A stretch of DNA of 64,000 nt from Chitinophagales bacterium (GCA_020635975.1 JACJYT010000003.1:372001-436000), one strand, 5' to 3'. Shown: positions 44,841 to 53,906, counted from the first letter of the stretch. Numbers and translations: made by a program. The notes: a model not told the origin generated them from the sequence alone.

Positions 44841-45296
44841 ATGCGGCCCTACTTATTCCTTCTCTTGTTCGTCCCTATTTTTTTTAGCTCGTGTAAAACG
44901 AGAAAGGAGAATAAGATGGAACAAGCTCGAATGAACGAAGTCGTGGTGAAGTCTGAGGATGTTCCTTCCGATTTTCAATTTTCTGATTTAGATAAAATTC
45001 CGAAAGAGGATTTATTGTACCATATCGAGAAGGTGGAGTTAAAAAATAAATCATTAAGTATTGTGGTGCAATATGGGGGTGGTTGTGTAAAACCCCATCA
45101 CTTTGAATTGCATACCGATGGAAGAATTTCGGAAGAGGGTAATATGAATTTCTTTCTCTTGCACAAAACAAGAAATGATATGTGCAAGGCCTTAATTATT
45201 GAAGAATTAAATTTTGATTTGAGCTTGCTATACCAATTGGAGTCAAAGTTGTTAAAAGGCATCGTTTTAAATAAAGATTTCAAGCTTAGTCTGTAA
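44841..45296 (+). CDS. small lipoprotein, function unknown
   Basis: 151 residues. A lipoprotein signal with lipobox FFSSC is followed by a charged linker and a beta-rich domain with GGGCVKPHHFELHTDG, LLHKTRNDMCKAL and EELNFDLSLL. The same Cys-x-x spacing and FD[IL]S ending recur in the lipoprotein at 63452-63871, so both belong to one unnamed family with a probable disulphide. Its TAA directly abuts the rnhA ATG, so the two are co-transcribed. Confidence 0.75.
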   Translation: MRPYLFLLLFVPIFFSSCKTRKENKMEQARMNEVVVKSEDVPSDFQFSDLDKIPKEDLLYHIEKVELKNKSLSIVVQYGGGCVKPHHFELHTDGRISEEGNMNFFLLHKTRNDMCKALIIEELNFDLSLLYQLESKLLKGIVLNKDFKLSL

Positions 45297-45770
45297 ATGC
45301 AAATTATTATTCATACAGACGGAGCTGCTCAAGGCAATCCAGGTAAAGGAGGCTACGGCATCGTAATGCAAGCTGGAAAGCATTACAAGGAACTTTCGGC
45401 GGGTTATAGACATACCACTAATAATAGGATGGAGCTTTTAGCTGTAATTGTTGCTTTAGAAGCAATCTTGATAGAAAACGCCCAAGTTCTGGTGGTTTCT
45501 GATTCTAAATATGTGGTCGATTCGATAGAAAAGAAATGGGTTTTTTCTTGGGAAAAGAAGGGGTTTGCCAAGAAAAAAAACCCCGATCTCTGGAAACGTT
45601 TTTTGCTTGTTTACAGAAAACATAAAGTACAATTTAAATGGATCAAAGGACATGCTGGTCACCCATTAAACGAAAGATGCGATGCTTTGGCTGTACAAGC
45701 AGCTTCATCTTCTAGTTTACTAGTAGATGAATATTACGAAACTCATGGAAAGGACGAGAGTTTATTCTAG
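45297..45770 (+). CDS. rnhA: ribonuclease HI
   Basis: 157 residues. Cleaves the RNA strand of RNA-DNA hybrids. All catalytic residues are visible: Asp in HTDGAAQGNPG, Glu in NNRMELLAV, Asp in VVSDSKYVVDSI, and Asp in GHAGHPLNERCDALA. Starts immediately after the lipoprotein stop with no gap, and its last 4 bp overlap the convergent rluF stop. Confidence 0.97.
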   Translation: MQIIIHTDGAAQGNPGKGGYGIVMQAGKHYKELSAGYRHTTNNRMELLAVIVALEAILIENAQVLVVSDSKYVVDSIEKKWVFSWEKKGFAKKKNPDLWKRFLLVYRKHKVQFKWIKGHAGHPLNERCDALAVQAASSSSLLVDEYYETHGKDESLF

Positions 45771-46507
45771 ATAGAAGAATCGTGCGTCTTAGCAGATGAC
45801 TCCACCAAATTGTAAATGCCACGCATTTCTTTTTCGCTAAGAAGTCGCCACTTACCAATTTTCAAGTCGAGATTAATATTCATTATTCTCGTTCTTTTTA
45901 AACTTAATACGCTATAGCCTAAATAATCGCACATTCTTCTAATTTGCCTATTTAAACCTTGAGTTAGAATAATTTTAAACTCATTTCTTCCCGTTTGCTT
46001 AACTACACATTTTTTTGTAATCGTACCTAATATGGGAATGCCATTCGACATCCGATCTACAAAATCTTTGGTAATAGGCTTATTCACACTAACTATGTAT
46101 TCTTTTTCGTGATTGTTTCTTGCACGTAAAATTTTATTCACAATGTCGCCATCACTAGTAAGAAAAATTAAGCCCTCGCTTGCCTTATCTAATCGTCCAA
46201 TAGGGAATATTCGTTTAGGATAGTTTATATAATCGATAATATTGTCTTTTTCCACACCAACATCGGTAGTACAAACGATACCAACGGGCTTGTTAAAGGC
46301 CAAATAGACATGTTTTTCTTTGGGTTTAGAAACATATTTACCATCTACTTGCACACTATCATTCGGACCTATTTTGCTTCCCATTTCAGGAACTTTCCCA
46401 TTCACCTTTACCCTTCCTTCCTCAATTAATTTATCTGCAGCACGACGCGAACAATAGCCGATTTCGCTAAGATATTTATTGATTCTTTTTTGGTCTTGAG
46501 CATCCAT
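45767..46507 (-). CDS. rluF: 23S rRNA pseudouridine synthase, RluF type
   Basis: 246 residues. An N-terminal S4 RNA-binding domain (INKYLSEIGYCSRRAADKLIEEGRV) precedes the RsuA/RluB/E/F catalytic domain with GRLDKASEGLIFLTSDGD carrying the catalytic Asp, and LTQGLNRQIRRMCDYLGY. The RluF group modifies U2604 of 23S rRNA; the subtype is inferred from overall sequence. A TATCTTTG box lies just upstream on the minus strand. It converges with rnhA by 4 bp. Confidence 0.9.
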   Translation of the reverse strand: MDAQDQKRINKYLSEIGYCSRRAADKLIEEGRVKVNGKVPEMGSKIGPNDSVQVDGKYVSKPKEKHVYLAFNKPVGIVCTTDVGVEKDNIIDYINYPKRIFPIGRLDKASEGLIFLTSDGDIVNKILRARNNHEKEYIVSVNKPITKDFVDRMSNGIPILGTITKKCVVKQTGRNEFKIILTQGLNRQIRRMCDYLGYSVLSLKRTRIMNINLDLKIGKWRLLSEKEMRGIYNLVESSAKTHDSSI

Positions 46508-46515
46508 AATACTGG

Positions 46516-46523
46516 CAAAGATA
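46516..46523 (-). promoter_or_regulatory. -7 box for rluF
   Basis: Minus-strand TATCTTTG ending 9 bp before the ATG at 46507; implies a very short leader. Confidence 0.5.
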
Positions 46524-46699
46524 TAAAATACTGCACTAGAATAAATTAGTTATTTATTAGCGCTTTACCATTACCACTACAAGCGCCAATTAATACATAG
46601 TTTTTATTATTTAGAAACTAGGAAAACTAAAAAAAGTTTAATTGCCAATTTAGATTGTTATTTTCGAAGAACAAAAAGAAATTATATTTACAGCAACAA

Positions 46700-48127
46700 A
46701 TGCCTAAAGGACTTTTTAAAAATATTTTTGTACTGCTTTTAGCCAATTTACTTATTAAGCCTTTGTGGATTTTTGGAGTAGATTTAAAAGTACAGAATAT
46801 TCTAGGCGCCGAAGAATACGGACTCTATTTTGTTGTTTTTAATTTCTCCTTTCTATTCCATATTCTTTTAGATCTTGGCATTAATCAATTTCATAATCGC
46901 GAACTAGCGCAAAACCCAAGTTTGTTAGAAAGCCATTTTGGGAAGCTTTTTGTTTTGAAACTTTTGTTTTCTTTTGCCTACTTTGTAATTACTTTTCTAC
47001 TCGCTTTAAGCTTTTCCTATTCACCCGAAAAAATGCAATTGCTTTTCTTTTTGGCTCTACAACAAGTACTGCATTCCTTTATTCTATTTAGTCGAAGCAA
47101 TTTTACCGCCTTACAATGGTATGCTTGGGATGCTTTCTTTTCGGTATTCGAGAGGTGCTTAAGTATTTTGTTTTGTCTGGTACTGCTTTATTCTAATTTC
47201 TTTGTAGAGTTTAAACTTCTCTATTTTATATATGCGCAAAGTCTTGCCTTGGCACTAGGAGCTATCGGCTCGGTTCTCGTCGTCGTTTTTAAAGGGAAGC
47301 TAAGGTGGCCAAGTCTAAATTTTGATGGCATTTTGCCTTTAATAAAATTAGCTCTTCCATTTGCTTTAGTGGTTTTATTGATGACCATTTATACTAGAAT
47401 TGATGCCGTGATGCTCGATAAGCTTTTGCCTCAAAGTGGCGATGAGGAAGCAGGTATCTATGCGGCTGGTTATCGACTCTTAGATGCGGTTAATATGATA
47501 CCTTTCTTGTTAGCATCGCTGCTCATTCCGAATTTCGCGCGCCAATTAAAAAATTCAGAAGATTTTAAACCAATTCTTTGGACAGCCTTTGATTTGTTTA
47601 TAGCCTTATGCATTCCTTTCGTACTTTTCATAGCCTTTTTCTACCAACAGCTACTGGATTTTCTCTACCCAAGTAATAGTCCAATTTGGAACCTAAGTTT
47701 TCGCTTTTTACTTTTCAGCTTCCCAGCTATTTTTCTCTCTTATATTTTTGGTGGCTTTCTTACCGCAGCTGGCAGAATGAATTTAATTAGTTTCTTCGCC
47801 TTGCTTACTATTTTACTCAATTTAACTTTGAATCTTATTTGGATTCCCAAATACGGCGCGAGTGGCGCAGCGGTAGCTACTTTCATTTCACAATACCTAA
47901 TGGCTTTTGCACAAATGTTCTATGTAATTTATCATTGGAAATTGAAATGGCAAGTGGTTAAACTTGTTAAAGCAGTAATTTACCTGCTTTTACTTTCTGT
48001 ATCCCTCTTCTTAATTTTAGAATTGAATAGTACTTGGATCTTGAAATTCTTATTCTTTACTTTTATTGCCATACTTTTGTCTTTAGCTTTGCGTTTGATT
48101 GATGTACAAAAACTACTCAAGCTATAA
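46700..48127 (+). CDS. polysaccharide flippase (Wzx/MATE-like, MurJ/O-antigen exporter superfamily)
   Basis: 475 residues from ATG 46700 (MPKGLFKNIFVLLLANLLIKP); a TTG at 46655 would overlap a TATTTTCG promoter-like box. About twelve to fourteen membrane helices are visible. Family features are the N-terminal LLANLLIKPLWIFGVDLKVQNILGAEEYGLYF and AAGYRLLDAVNMIPFLLASLL, and GGFLTAAGRMN before the last helices. It moves lipid-linked glycan units across the inner membrane. It begins a three-gene set with a chain-length regulator and a polymerase/ligase. Confidence 0.85.
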   Translation: MPKGLFKNIFVLLLANLLIKPLWIFGVDLKVQNILGAEEYGLYFVVFNFSFLFHILLDLGINQFHNRELAQNPSLLESHFGKLFVLKLLFSFAYFVITFLLALSFSYSPEKMQLLFFLALQQVLHSFILFSRSNFTALQWYAWDAFFSVFERCLSILFCLVLLYSNFFVEFKLLYFIYAQSLALALGAIGSVLVVVFKGKLRWPSLNFDGILPLIKLALPFALVVLLMTIYTRIDAVMLDKLLPQSGDEEAGIYAAGYRLLDAVNMIPFLLASLLIPNFARQLKNSEDFKPILWTAFDLFIALCIPFVLFIAFFYQQLLDFLYPSNSPIWNLSFRFLLFSFPAIFLSYIFGGFLTAAGRMNLISFFALLTILLNLTLNLIWIPKYGASGAAVATFISQYLMAFAQMFYVIYHWKLKWQVVKLVKAVIYLLLLSVSLFLILELNSTWILKFLFFTFIAILLSLALRLIDVQKLLKL

Positions 48128-48141
48128 TTAAACCCTATTCT

Positions 48142-49026
48142 ATGAATTCAGATTTTAATTTGATTGCCGTTATAAAAACCTTGTTAAAATGGAAATGGCA
48201 TATTCTTGCTTTTACACTTTTCTCCTCTATAGCCGCGGTTATTATGACAGTCTTTGTGATGAAACCCTACTATCAAAGTTTTGCTTTAGTGTATCCTACC
48301 AATCAAAGTATGGCAGATAGAAGCTCCTTATTTGGAAACGAAGCAATTGATGCAGAGAATTACTACTATGGCTCCAAGCACGATGCGAATAGAATAATAA
48401 CCATAGCCACTGCTTCGAATTTGGTGCAATACATTATCCAGAAATATAATTTAGTAGAACACTACGAATTTAAAGGAAAAAAGTACGAAGCAAGCAATAC
48501 TACCGAAGAGTTTATGGAGAACTATCAAGTGTACAAAACGGATAAGGATGCGATACGAATTAATTTGATAGACACAGACCCTGTGCTAGCCGCAGAAATA
48601 GTAAATGAAGTAGTGGCAACTATTGCCAATGAAACGACTCGTCCGATAGAAGCAAATAAGCAGCAATTGGCAGATTTATTTGCACAAAAAGCCCTAGAGA
48701 AAAAAGCGCAAAGTGATTCCTTGCAAAGTGCTTTAGAAACGACCTCTTTAAATTCGAATACTTATGCCATTCAAAAAGCCTTGTATGAAAATAGTTTAGA
48801 AGAATATTACGAAATTTCTAAGCTTGCAGAAGAGTATGAAATGGCAGCACAGCAAAGCATGGCTGGAATAGAAATTATAGAACATGCCTACCCTGCAGAG
48901 AGAAAACTGAAGCCTGTGCGGTCAAAGATCTGTATAGCTGTTAGCTTACTATCTTTTCTTCTTGCCTGTTTAGGCGCTTTAGGAATGGAGCAAATTGCAT
49001 ATATCCAAGAAGAACTGAAGAAGTAG
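48142..49026 (+). CDS. Wzz-type chain-length determinant protein
   Basis: 294 residues. Two membrane segments (about 17-40 and 263-285) bracket a periplasmic part with coiled-coil character (ANKQQLADLFAQKALEKKAQSDSL). The N-terminal FNLIAVIKTLLKWKWHI and the Pro-rich PAERKLKPVRSK before the second helix are Wzz hallmarks. It sets polymer length with Wzy. It lies 14 bp after the flippase gene, clearly co-transcribed. No BY-kinase domain is fused. Confidence 0.85.
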   Translation: MNSDFNLIAVIKTLLKWKWHILAFTLFSSIAAVIMTVFVMKPYYQSFALVYPTNQSMADRSSLFGNEAIDAENYYYGSKHDANRIITIATASNLVQYIIQKYNLVEHYEFKGKKYEASNTTEEFMENYQVYKTDKDAIRINLIDTDPVLAAEIVNEVVATIANETTRPIEANKQQLADLFAQKALEKKAQSDSLQSALETTSLNSNTYAIQKALYENSLEEYYEISKLAEEYEMAAQQSMAGIEIIEHAYPAERKLKPVRSKICIAVSLLSFLLACLGALGMEQIAYIQEELKK

Positions 49027-49037
49027 CAAAGAGCTCC

Positions 49038-50480
49038 ATGTTAGCGGAACTTCACATAAAGCAAAAACATTCGTATTTATACTTGGGCTTTGCTATGCTT
49101 AGCACTTTATGTTTGCTTGCAGCATTTTATTTTGAGCAAAAAGCCTTGTTGGCTCTTCCCTTTGTGGCGCTCTTAGGACTTTGGGCTATCGTAAATTTTA
49201 GAACTTTGTATTTTTTTCTGCTTGCTTTAATTCCCTTATCCATAGAGTTTGATGTAAGCGAAGGCTTAGCTACAGATTTACCAACTGAGCCCTTAATGAT
49301 GGGTTTTTTGCTAATTTCAAGTGCTTACCTCTTACAAAATCTTAGAAAAATAGATTTCTCTTTCTTCAAAAATCCAGTAATGCTCTTTTTAATTCTGCAT
49401 TTAATCTGGATACTCTTTGTTTCTATTTTCTCTACTGTTCCCTTATTCTCTTTCAAATTTATCTTAGCAAAGTGGTGGTATGTAAGTGCTTTTCTTTTAA
49501 CGAGCGCTGTAGTACTTCGCGATATGAAAGATTTAAGAACCGCTTTTTGGTGCGTTTTTATTCCCCTAAGTTTTACCGTAGTTTTAAGTCTTGTGCGACA
49601 TGCCCTGGCCGGTTTTGCCTTCGATGCCATTAATCCCGTATTGCGCCCTTTTTATAGAAACCATGTTAATTATGCTGCGATATTAAGCGTTTTTCTTCCT
49701 TTTGTAATCTTTGCACGTACATGGTATGCCAAGTATAGTTTCAAGTATTTCATCTTAGTGTTTTCTGTTGTTCTCTTTCTTGTTGGAATTTATTTTTCTT
49801 ATACTAGGGCTTCCTATTTAGCTGTATTGGCGGTTTTTGCTGCCTACTTTATTTTTCAACATAAGCTTACAAAATTGGCGGTATTAGCATCTTTTGTGGT
49901 CTTGTTTTTTGTTGGACAATTTATCATTCATCAGAATCACTATTTAGCCTATACGCCTTCTACAAAAACCGTATCGCAACACGAATTGGGAGATTTGGTA
50001 GATGCCACCTTTAAGGCAGAAGATGTTAGTAGTATGGAGCGAATTTATCGTTGGATAGCTGCTATTCATATGATAGGAGATCGTCCGCTTGTTGGTTTTG
50101 GTCCGAATGCTTTTGTAGAGAATTATAAAAATTACACTGTCTTTATATTTGAAACTTGGATAAGTGATAACCAAGAGCGGAGTGGGGTTCATAACTATTT
50201 TCTAATGACCGCAGTAGAACAAGGTTTGCCTGGACTTCTAATTTTTATTGGTTTACTAGTTTCCATTTTTGTTTGGGGAGAAAAACAATTGCATCAATTA
50301 AGTGGCAATCTTAAACCAATGTATATGGCAGTAATGCTCTCTATGATAGCCTTGCTAGTTAACCTACTTTTCAGCGATATGATAGAAGTAGATAAAACAG
50401 GTTCTTTCTTCTTCTTCAATCTAGCTCTTTTAATTCTATTGCCAAGAGCATTTAAAGGATTGGTACAAGAAAAGCAGTAG
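49038..50480 (+). CDS. O-antigen ligase / Wzy-type polymerase family protein
   Basis: 480 residues, about eleven membrane helices, with a large periplasmic loop before GDRPLVGFGPNAFVENYKNY and SGVHNYFLMTAVEQGLPGLLIF, the Wzy_C signature containing the conserved Arg and His. The family either polymerises repeat units or ligates O-antigen to lipid A core; the two cannot be separated by sequence alone. It is 11 bp after the Wzz gene. No glycosyltransferase is nearby, so the sugars are made elsewhere. Confidence 0.85.
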   Translation: MLAELHIKQKHSYLYLGFAMLSTLCLLAAFYFEQKALLALPFVALLGLWAIVNFRTLYFFLLALIPLSIEFDVSEGLATDLPTEPLMMGFLLISSAYLLQNLRKIDFSFFKNPVMLFLILHLIWILFVSIFSTVPLFSFKFILAKWWYVSAFLLTSAVVLRDMKDLRTAFWCVFIPLSFTVVLSLVRHALAGFAFDAINPVLRPFYRNHVNYAAILSVFLPFVIFARTWYAKYSFKYFILVFSVVLFLVGIYFSYTRASYLAVLAVFAAYFIFQHKLTKLAVLASFVVLFFVGQFIIHQNHYLAYTPSTKTVSQHELGDLVDATFKAEDVSSMERIYRWIAAIHMIGDRPLVGFGPNAFVENYKNYTVFIFETWISDNQERSGVHNYFLMTAVEQGLPGLLIFIGLLVSIFVWGEKQLHQLSGNLKPMYMAVMLSMIALLVNLLFSDMIEVDKTGSFFFFNLALLILLPRAFKGLVQEKQ

Positions 50481-50534
50481 ATAATGGTCCATTTTGGCTC
50501 TAATTTTTATTTCTAAGGAATATAATGTTTGAAT

Positions 50535-50542
50535 TATCTTTG
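50535..50542 (+). promoter_or_regulatory. -7 box for the proline dehydrogenase gene
   Basis: TATCTTTG followed by C, 18 bp before the ATG at 50561. Confidence 0.55.
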
Positions 50543-50560
50543 CAGCTCCTAAACTAATCT

Positions 50561-51742
50561 ATGAGCACCAATACCAGCAAAATCTCATTCCAAAATACGG
50601 AAATAGCTTATGCGCATTTTTCCAACCATGGCTTAAAAAAAGCTGCCGGAGTTTATCAGCTTTTGGGAAATAATTTCTTAGTGAATCTTGGAACCGTGCT
50701 AACTAAAGTTGCCCTAGCTATACATTTCCCTATTCGGCCCTTTGTGAAGCCACTTATTTTTAAACAATTTTGTGGTGGGGAAAGCTTGAAGGAATGTTTG
50801 CCAAGCATCCACTTATTAGAACAAAAGAGGGTAGATGTAAATCTAAATTATGGCGTAGAAATTAAAAAGTCGGAGAGGGATTTCGATAAAAGTTTTTGCA
50901 AGAATAAAGGAGCTTTAGAGTTTGCCGGAAGAAAGAGAAATGTAAAAGTAGTGTCGTGCAAACTTTCTGGATTGGGGAATTTTGATTTGCTAGAGAAAAA
51001 GCAGAATGCCCAAAGTTTAAGCTCGAAGGAAGAAGCTGCTTTTGAACGAATGAGAAAGCGCATGGACGATCTTTGTGCTATTGCTAAAGAACAAGATGTT
51101 GCTATTTATTGGGATGCCGAAGAAAGTTGGGTGCAAACAGAAATAGATCGCTTGGTAGACGAGTTCATGCAAAAGTACAATACAGAAAAGGCCATTGTGT
51201 TTAATACTTTCCAACTTTACCGAATAGATAAGTTACAATATTTAAAAGATAGTATTGAACTAGCAAAAGAAAAGAATTACTTTTTAGGCGCTAAGTTGGT
51301 TCGCGGAGCGTATATTGAAAAAGAAAATCAATGGGCAGAAGAGCACGAAGAGGTTTCTGTATTGCATAGTAAGAAAAAGGATGTGGATCAGGATTATAAT
51401 GCGGCTTTAGCACTTTGTTTAGATAACATAGATAGGGTATCTTTTTGTGTTGCATCGCATAATGAAGAAAGTAATCTTTGGACGGCCAATGAAATGCTAA
51501 ATAGAGGCATTGCAGCTAACCATCCGCACGTTTCTTTTTCTCAACTATACGGCATGGGCGATTTCATTTCCTTTAATCTCTCAGAAGCGGGCTTTAATGT
51601 GGTAAAGTACATGCCCTTTGGACCTATAGAAGAAGTTATTCCTTACTTGATTCGAAGAGCACAAGAAAATTCTAGCGTAGACGGTCAGACTAGCAGAGAA
51701 TTGAGCATGCTAAAGAAAGAAATTCAACGTAGAAAACTTTAA
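50561..51742 (+). CDS. proline dehydrogenase
   Basis: 393 residues. Oxidises proline to pyrroline-5-carboxylate with FAD; mono-functional type (no P5C dehydrogenase domain). Signatures are AIYWDAEESWVQTEIDRL, KLVRGAYIEKE (FAD/substrate-binding Arg), CVASHNEES, and the C-terminal RRAQENSSVDGQTSREL with the paired Arg that bind the proline carboxylate. It carries its own -7 box. Its TAA at 51740-51742 is in the same frame as the downstream lipoate ligase, with no other stop between the two. Confidence 0.93.
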   Translation: MSTNTSKISFQNTEIAYAHFSNHGLKKAAGVYQLLGNNFLVNLGTVLTKVALAIHFPIRPFVKPLIFKQFCGGESLKECLPSIHLLEQKRVDVNLNYGVEIKKSERDFDKSFCKNKGALEFAGRKRNVKVVSCKLSGLGNFDLLEKKQNAQSLSSKEEAAFERMRKRMDDLCAIAKEQDVAIYWDAEESWVQTEIDRLVDEFMQKYNTEKAIVFNTFQLYRIDKLQYLKDSIELAKEKNYFLGAKLVRGAYIEKENQWAEEHEEVSVLHSKKKDVDQDYNAALALCLDNIDRVSFCVASHNEESNLWTANEMLNRGIAANHPHVSFSQLYGMGDFISFNLSEAGFNVVKYMPFGPIEEVIPYLIRRAQENSSVDGQTSRELSMLKKEIQRRKL

Positions 51743-51799
51743 GATATCGCCTATAAACTCCTCATATCAGCTAGCAATGATCCCTTCTATAATTTAGCT

Positions 51800-52612
51800 T
51801 TGGAAGAATACTTACTAGAAAATTTAGATACACGTACTAGCGATTATTTTCTTCTTTATGTCAACACCGATAGTGTAGTTGTAGGTCGGAATCAAAATAT
51901 ATTTGAAGAAGTAAATCTTGCATATTGCAAGCAGCATCAAATAGATATTTGTAGAAGAATTAGTGGGGGAGGAACCGTTTTTCATTTTTTAGGAAATCTC
52001 AATTGGTGCCATATTAGTTCTTTCTCCTTAACTAAGGTAAATCGCTACGATTGGGCTGCAGCGCCGATAATAAACTATTTACTTAGCTTAGGATTAAAAC
52101 CTTATTTAACGCCAAGAAATGCCATAGAGGTAGGTGCTTTGAAACTTTCTGGACAAGCACAATTTACCAATAGGAAAAATGTTTTGAGTCACGGCACCTT
52201 GCTCGTAGAGCCAGGACAAAGTAAACTTCAAGCGGCAATTGAAGCTTCTAAATCTTTAAAAATAAGATCAAAAGCGGCTAGCTCCGTACGAAGTAAAACT
52301 AGCTCTATTAGCGAAGTTCTTCAACAAGAACTGAAACTAAGTGCTGTGTTGGAGTATTTTAGAAATAATGAAAATTTTATAGAGGAAACACTTCCTAAGC
52401 TTCCAGTTAATTATCAAAAATTCAGGTCGCACGAATGGATATGGCAACGTTGTCCGAATTTTTATGCCCAACATAAGTTTGCCGAAGAAGAATTAGAATT
52501 GCAAGTAAGCAAGGATAAGATCATAGCTATAAAAAATGAAAAGGGCCATCTCTTGGTAGATAGCCCTTTCCTGAATCAAACCTATGAAAGTTTTCTTGAA
52601 TCTTATGGTTGA
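51800..52612 (+). CDS. lipoate--protein ligase A family protein (start uncertain)
   Basis: 270 residues from TTG 51800, but recognisable lipoate-ligase sequence (KLLISASNDPFYNLALEEYL) begins at 51755, before any canonical start, directly after the proline dehydrogenase stop. The true start should be at about 51752-51755: a single missing G would give ATG-AAA-CTC. Family motifs are RRISGGGTVFHFLGNLN (lipoyl-AMP binding), KLSGQAQ and HGTLL. It attaches free lipoate to E2 or GcvH. The 3' end holds a hairpin that serves the convergent SPOR gene. Confidence 0.82.
   Translation: MEEYLLENLDTRTSDYFLLYVNTDSVVVGRNQNIFEEVNLAYCKQHQIDICRRISGGGTVFHFLGNLNWCHISSFSLTKVNRYDWAAAPIINYLLSLGLKPYLTPRNAIEVGALKLSGQAQFTNRKNVLSHGTLLVEPGQSKLQAAIEASKSLKIRSKAASSVRSKTSSISEVLQQELKLSAVLEYFRNNENFIEETLPKLPVNYQKFRSHEWIWQRCPNFYAQHKFAEEELELQVSKDKIIAIKNEKGHLLVDSPFLNQTYESFLESYG
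52540..52569 (-). terminator. terminator of the SPOR gene embedded in the lipoate ligase 3' coding region
   Basis: A 12-bp stem with one mismatch (52540-52551 with 52558-52569) and a 6-nt loop; on the minus strand it is followed by a T-rich tail (TCATTTTTTATAG). It lies about 35 bp past the SPOR stop and inside the convergent ORF. Confidence 0.6.
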
Positions 52613-53226
52613 GAGTATGCAGTTGTTGCAGAACCTTCGATTAAATGATCGTAAGGAATTCTAGAACCATTAACATATTTCGTTACAAAGGCATCTTTAA
52701 TTTTCAATTTTCTTATGTTTTGAGCAAACTCGTAAGCCTCATCAGCATCTTTCCAAGAACCTAAAAAATAATGAATTACGCCATTTACATTTTCGTAGCC
52801 TATGGGTTGGTTAAACTTCAATAATTGAGTAAAGTCGAAATAACGGTAAGCACCAATTTGAACTCTATATTCTGTTCCAGAACTAGCATACATGCTTTTT
52901 TCTGTACTTGTTTCTACATTAGCAGGAGCAGTCTGCATATTTTGCATTTTAGCTTGAAGCTCCATAATACTGTCGTAATAAAGGGTTCTTAAGTAATCTG
53001 CCTTGTAGTAATCTTCTTTTACTTCGTTTAATTCTACATCGTAAGCATCAATTTGCTCTTTGTAGTTTTTAATCATTTTTCTATAAGAACTCGGATTCTT
53101 AATATATTCTTTAAGTTCCGCTTTGGTTTTTTTGTCCATTTCTTTCATGGTAGTTTGTGCACTAGCTTCTTGGATATAACAAAAAGATAAAATGGAAATT
53201 ATTGCAATGTTTAAGTAAAGCTTCAT
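52603..53226 (-). CDS. secreted SPOR-domain protein
   Basis: 207 residues. The signal peptide ends near ASAQ, followed by a coiled-coil stretch (about 30-95, KAELKEYIKN ... EDYYKADYLRTL) and a C-terminal SPOR-type domain (YRVQIGAYRYFDF ... VIHYFLGSWKDADEAYEFAQNIRKLKIKDAFVTKY). SPOR domains bind denuded peptidoglycan at division sites; a cell-envelope role is likely. Converges on the lipoate ligase gene with a 10-bp overlap. Confidence 0.8.
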   Translation of the reverse strand: MKLYLNIAIISILSFCYIQEASAQTTMKEMDKKTKAELKEYIKNPSSYRKMIKNYKEQIDAYDVELNEVKEDYYKADYLRTLYYDSIMELQAKMQNMQTAPANVETSTEKSMYASSGTEYRVQIGAYRYFDFTQLLKFNQPIGYENVNGVIHYFLGSWKDADEAYEFAQNIRKLKIKDAFVTKYVNGSRIPYDHLIEGSATTAYSQP

Positions 53227-53371
53227 AGTTAGTTATTTAGTATCACAAACTTACTTGCATTTTAAAGCCCAAAAAAATCGCTAATTGTTGATAATGATAC
53301 TAGGGTATAGTTTATAGGACAACTTTTTTTTGTATCTTGCTAGGAATTTTAAGCACCTAAAATAAAATAGA

Positions 53372-53845
53372 ATGAAAACTGCAAACGAATGGTTCGAAGC
53401 TTACGGAGCGAGTCACCAAAACAAAACCAATAAATTTATTCACTGGGTTTGTATTCCGCTTATTATGTTTAGTCTCTTTGGTTTACTGATGGCTATTCCT
53501 ATGCCGGCCGACTTATTTAGTTTTTACTTTAATGCAGCAAGTCTCGTTTTAGTTGCTGCTCTAGTTTTTTATTTCCGACTTTCCCTTAGTCTCTTTTTAG
53601 GTTTTCTATTTATCGGATGGCTTATGTTATTGGGTAATTATTTCTTATTCATGAAATTGGGCATGAATAACGGCATGTTAGCTATTGTTTCTATAGCGAT
53701 CTTTGTATTAGCTTGGGTTGGTCAGTTTATCGGACATAAAATAGAAGGCGCTAAACCTTCTTTTTTTGAAGATTTACAATTTTTATTAATTGGTCCAGCT
53801 TGGTTACTTCATTTTATCTATAAAAAAATTGGACTAAAATTCTAG
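53372..53845 (+). CDS. Mpo1-like (DUF962) membrane protein
   Basis: 157 residues with four membrane helices. The family's His motifs are visible: H15 in GASHQNKTN, HWVCIP (residues 24-29) and GHKIEGAKPSFFEDLQFLLIGPAWLLH near the C-terminus. The yeast relative Mpo1 is an Fe-dependent 2-hydroxy fatty acid dioxygenase in sphingolipid breakdown; the bacterial role is not established. A TATCTTG box about 33 bp upstream is a possible weak promoter. Single gene. Confidence 0.85.
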   Translation: MKTANEWFEAYGASHQNKTNKFIHWVCIPLIMFSLFGLLMAIPMPADLFSFYFNAASLVLVAALVFYFRLSLSLFLGFLFIGWLMLLGNYFLFMKLGMNNGMLAIVSIAIFVLAWVGQFIGHKIEGAKPSFFEDLQFLLIGPAWLLHFIYKKIGLKF

Positions 53846-53906
53846 CTTTGGCATAATACTTGCCTTAACTTTACTCGTTCAATTTTAACCACTTAGATTA
53901 TACTTT

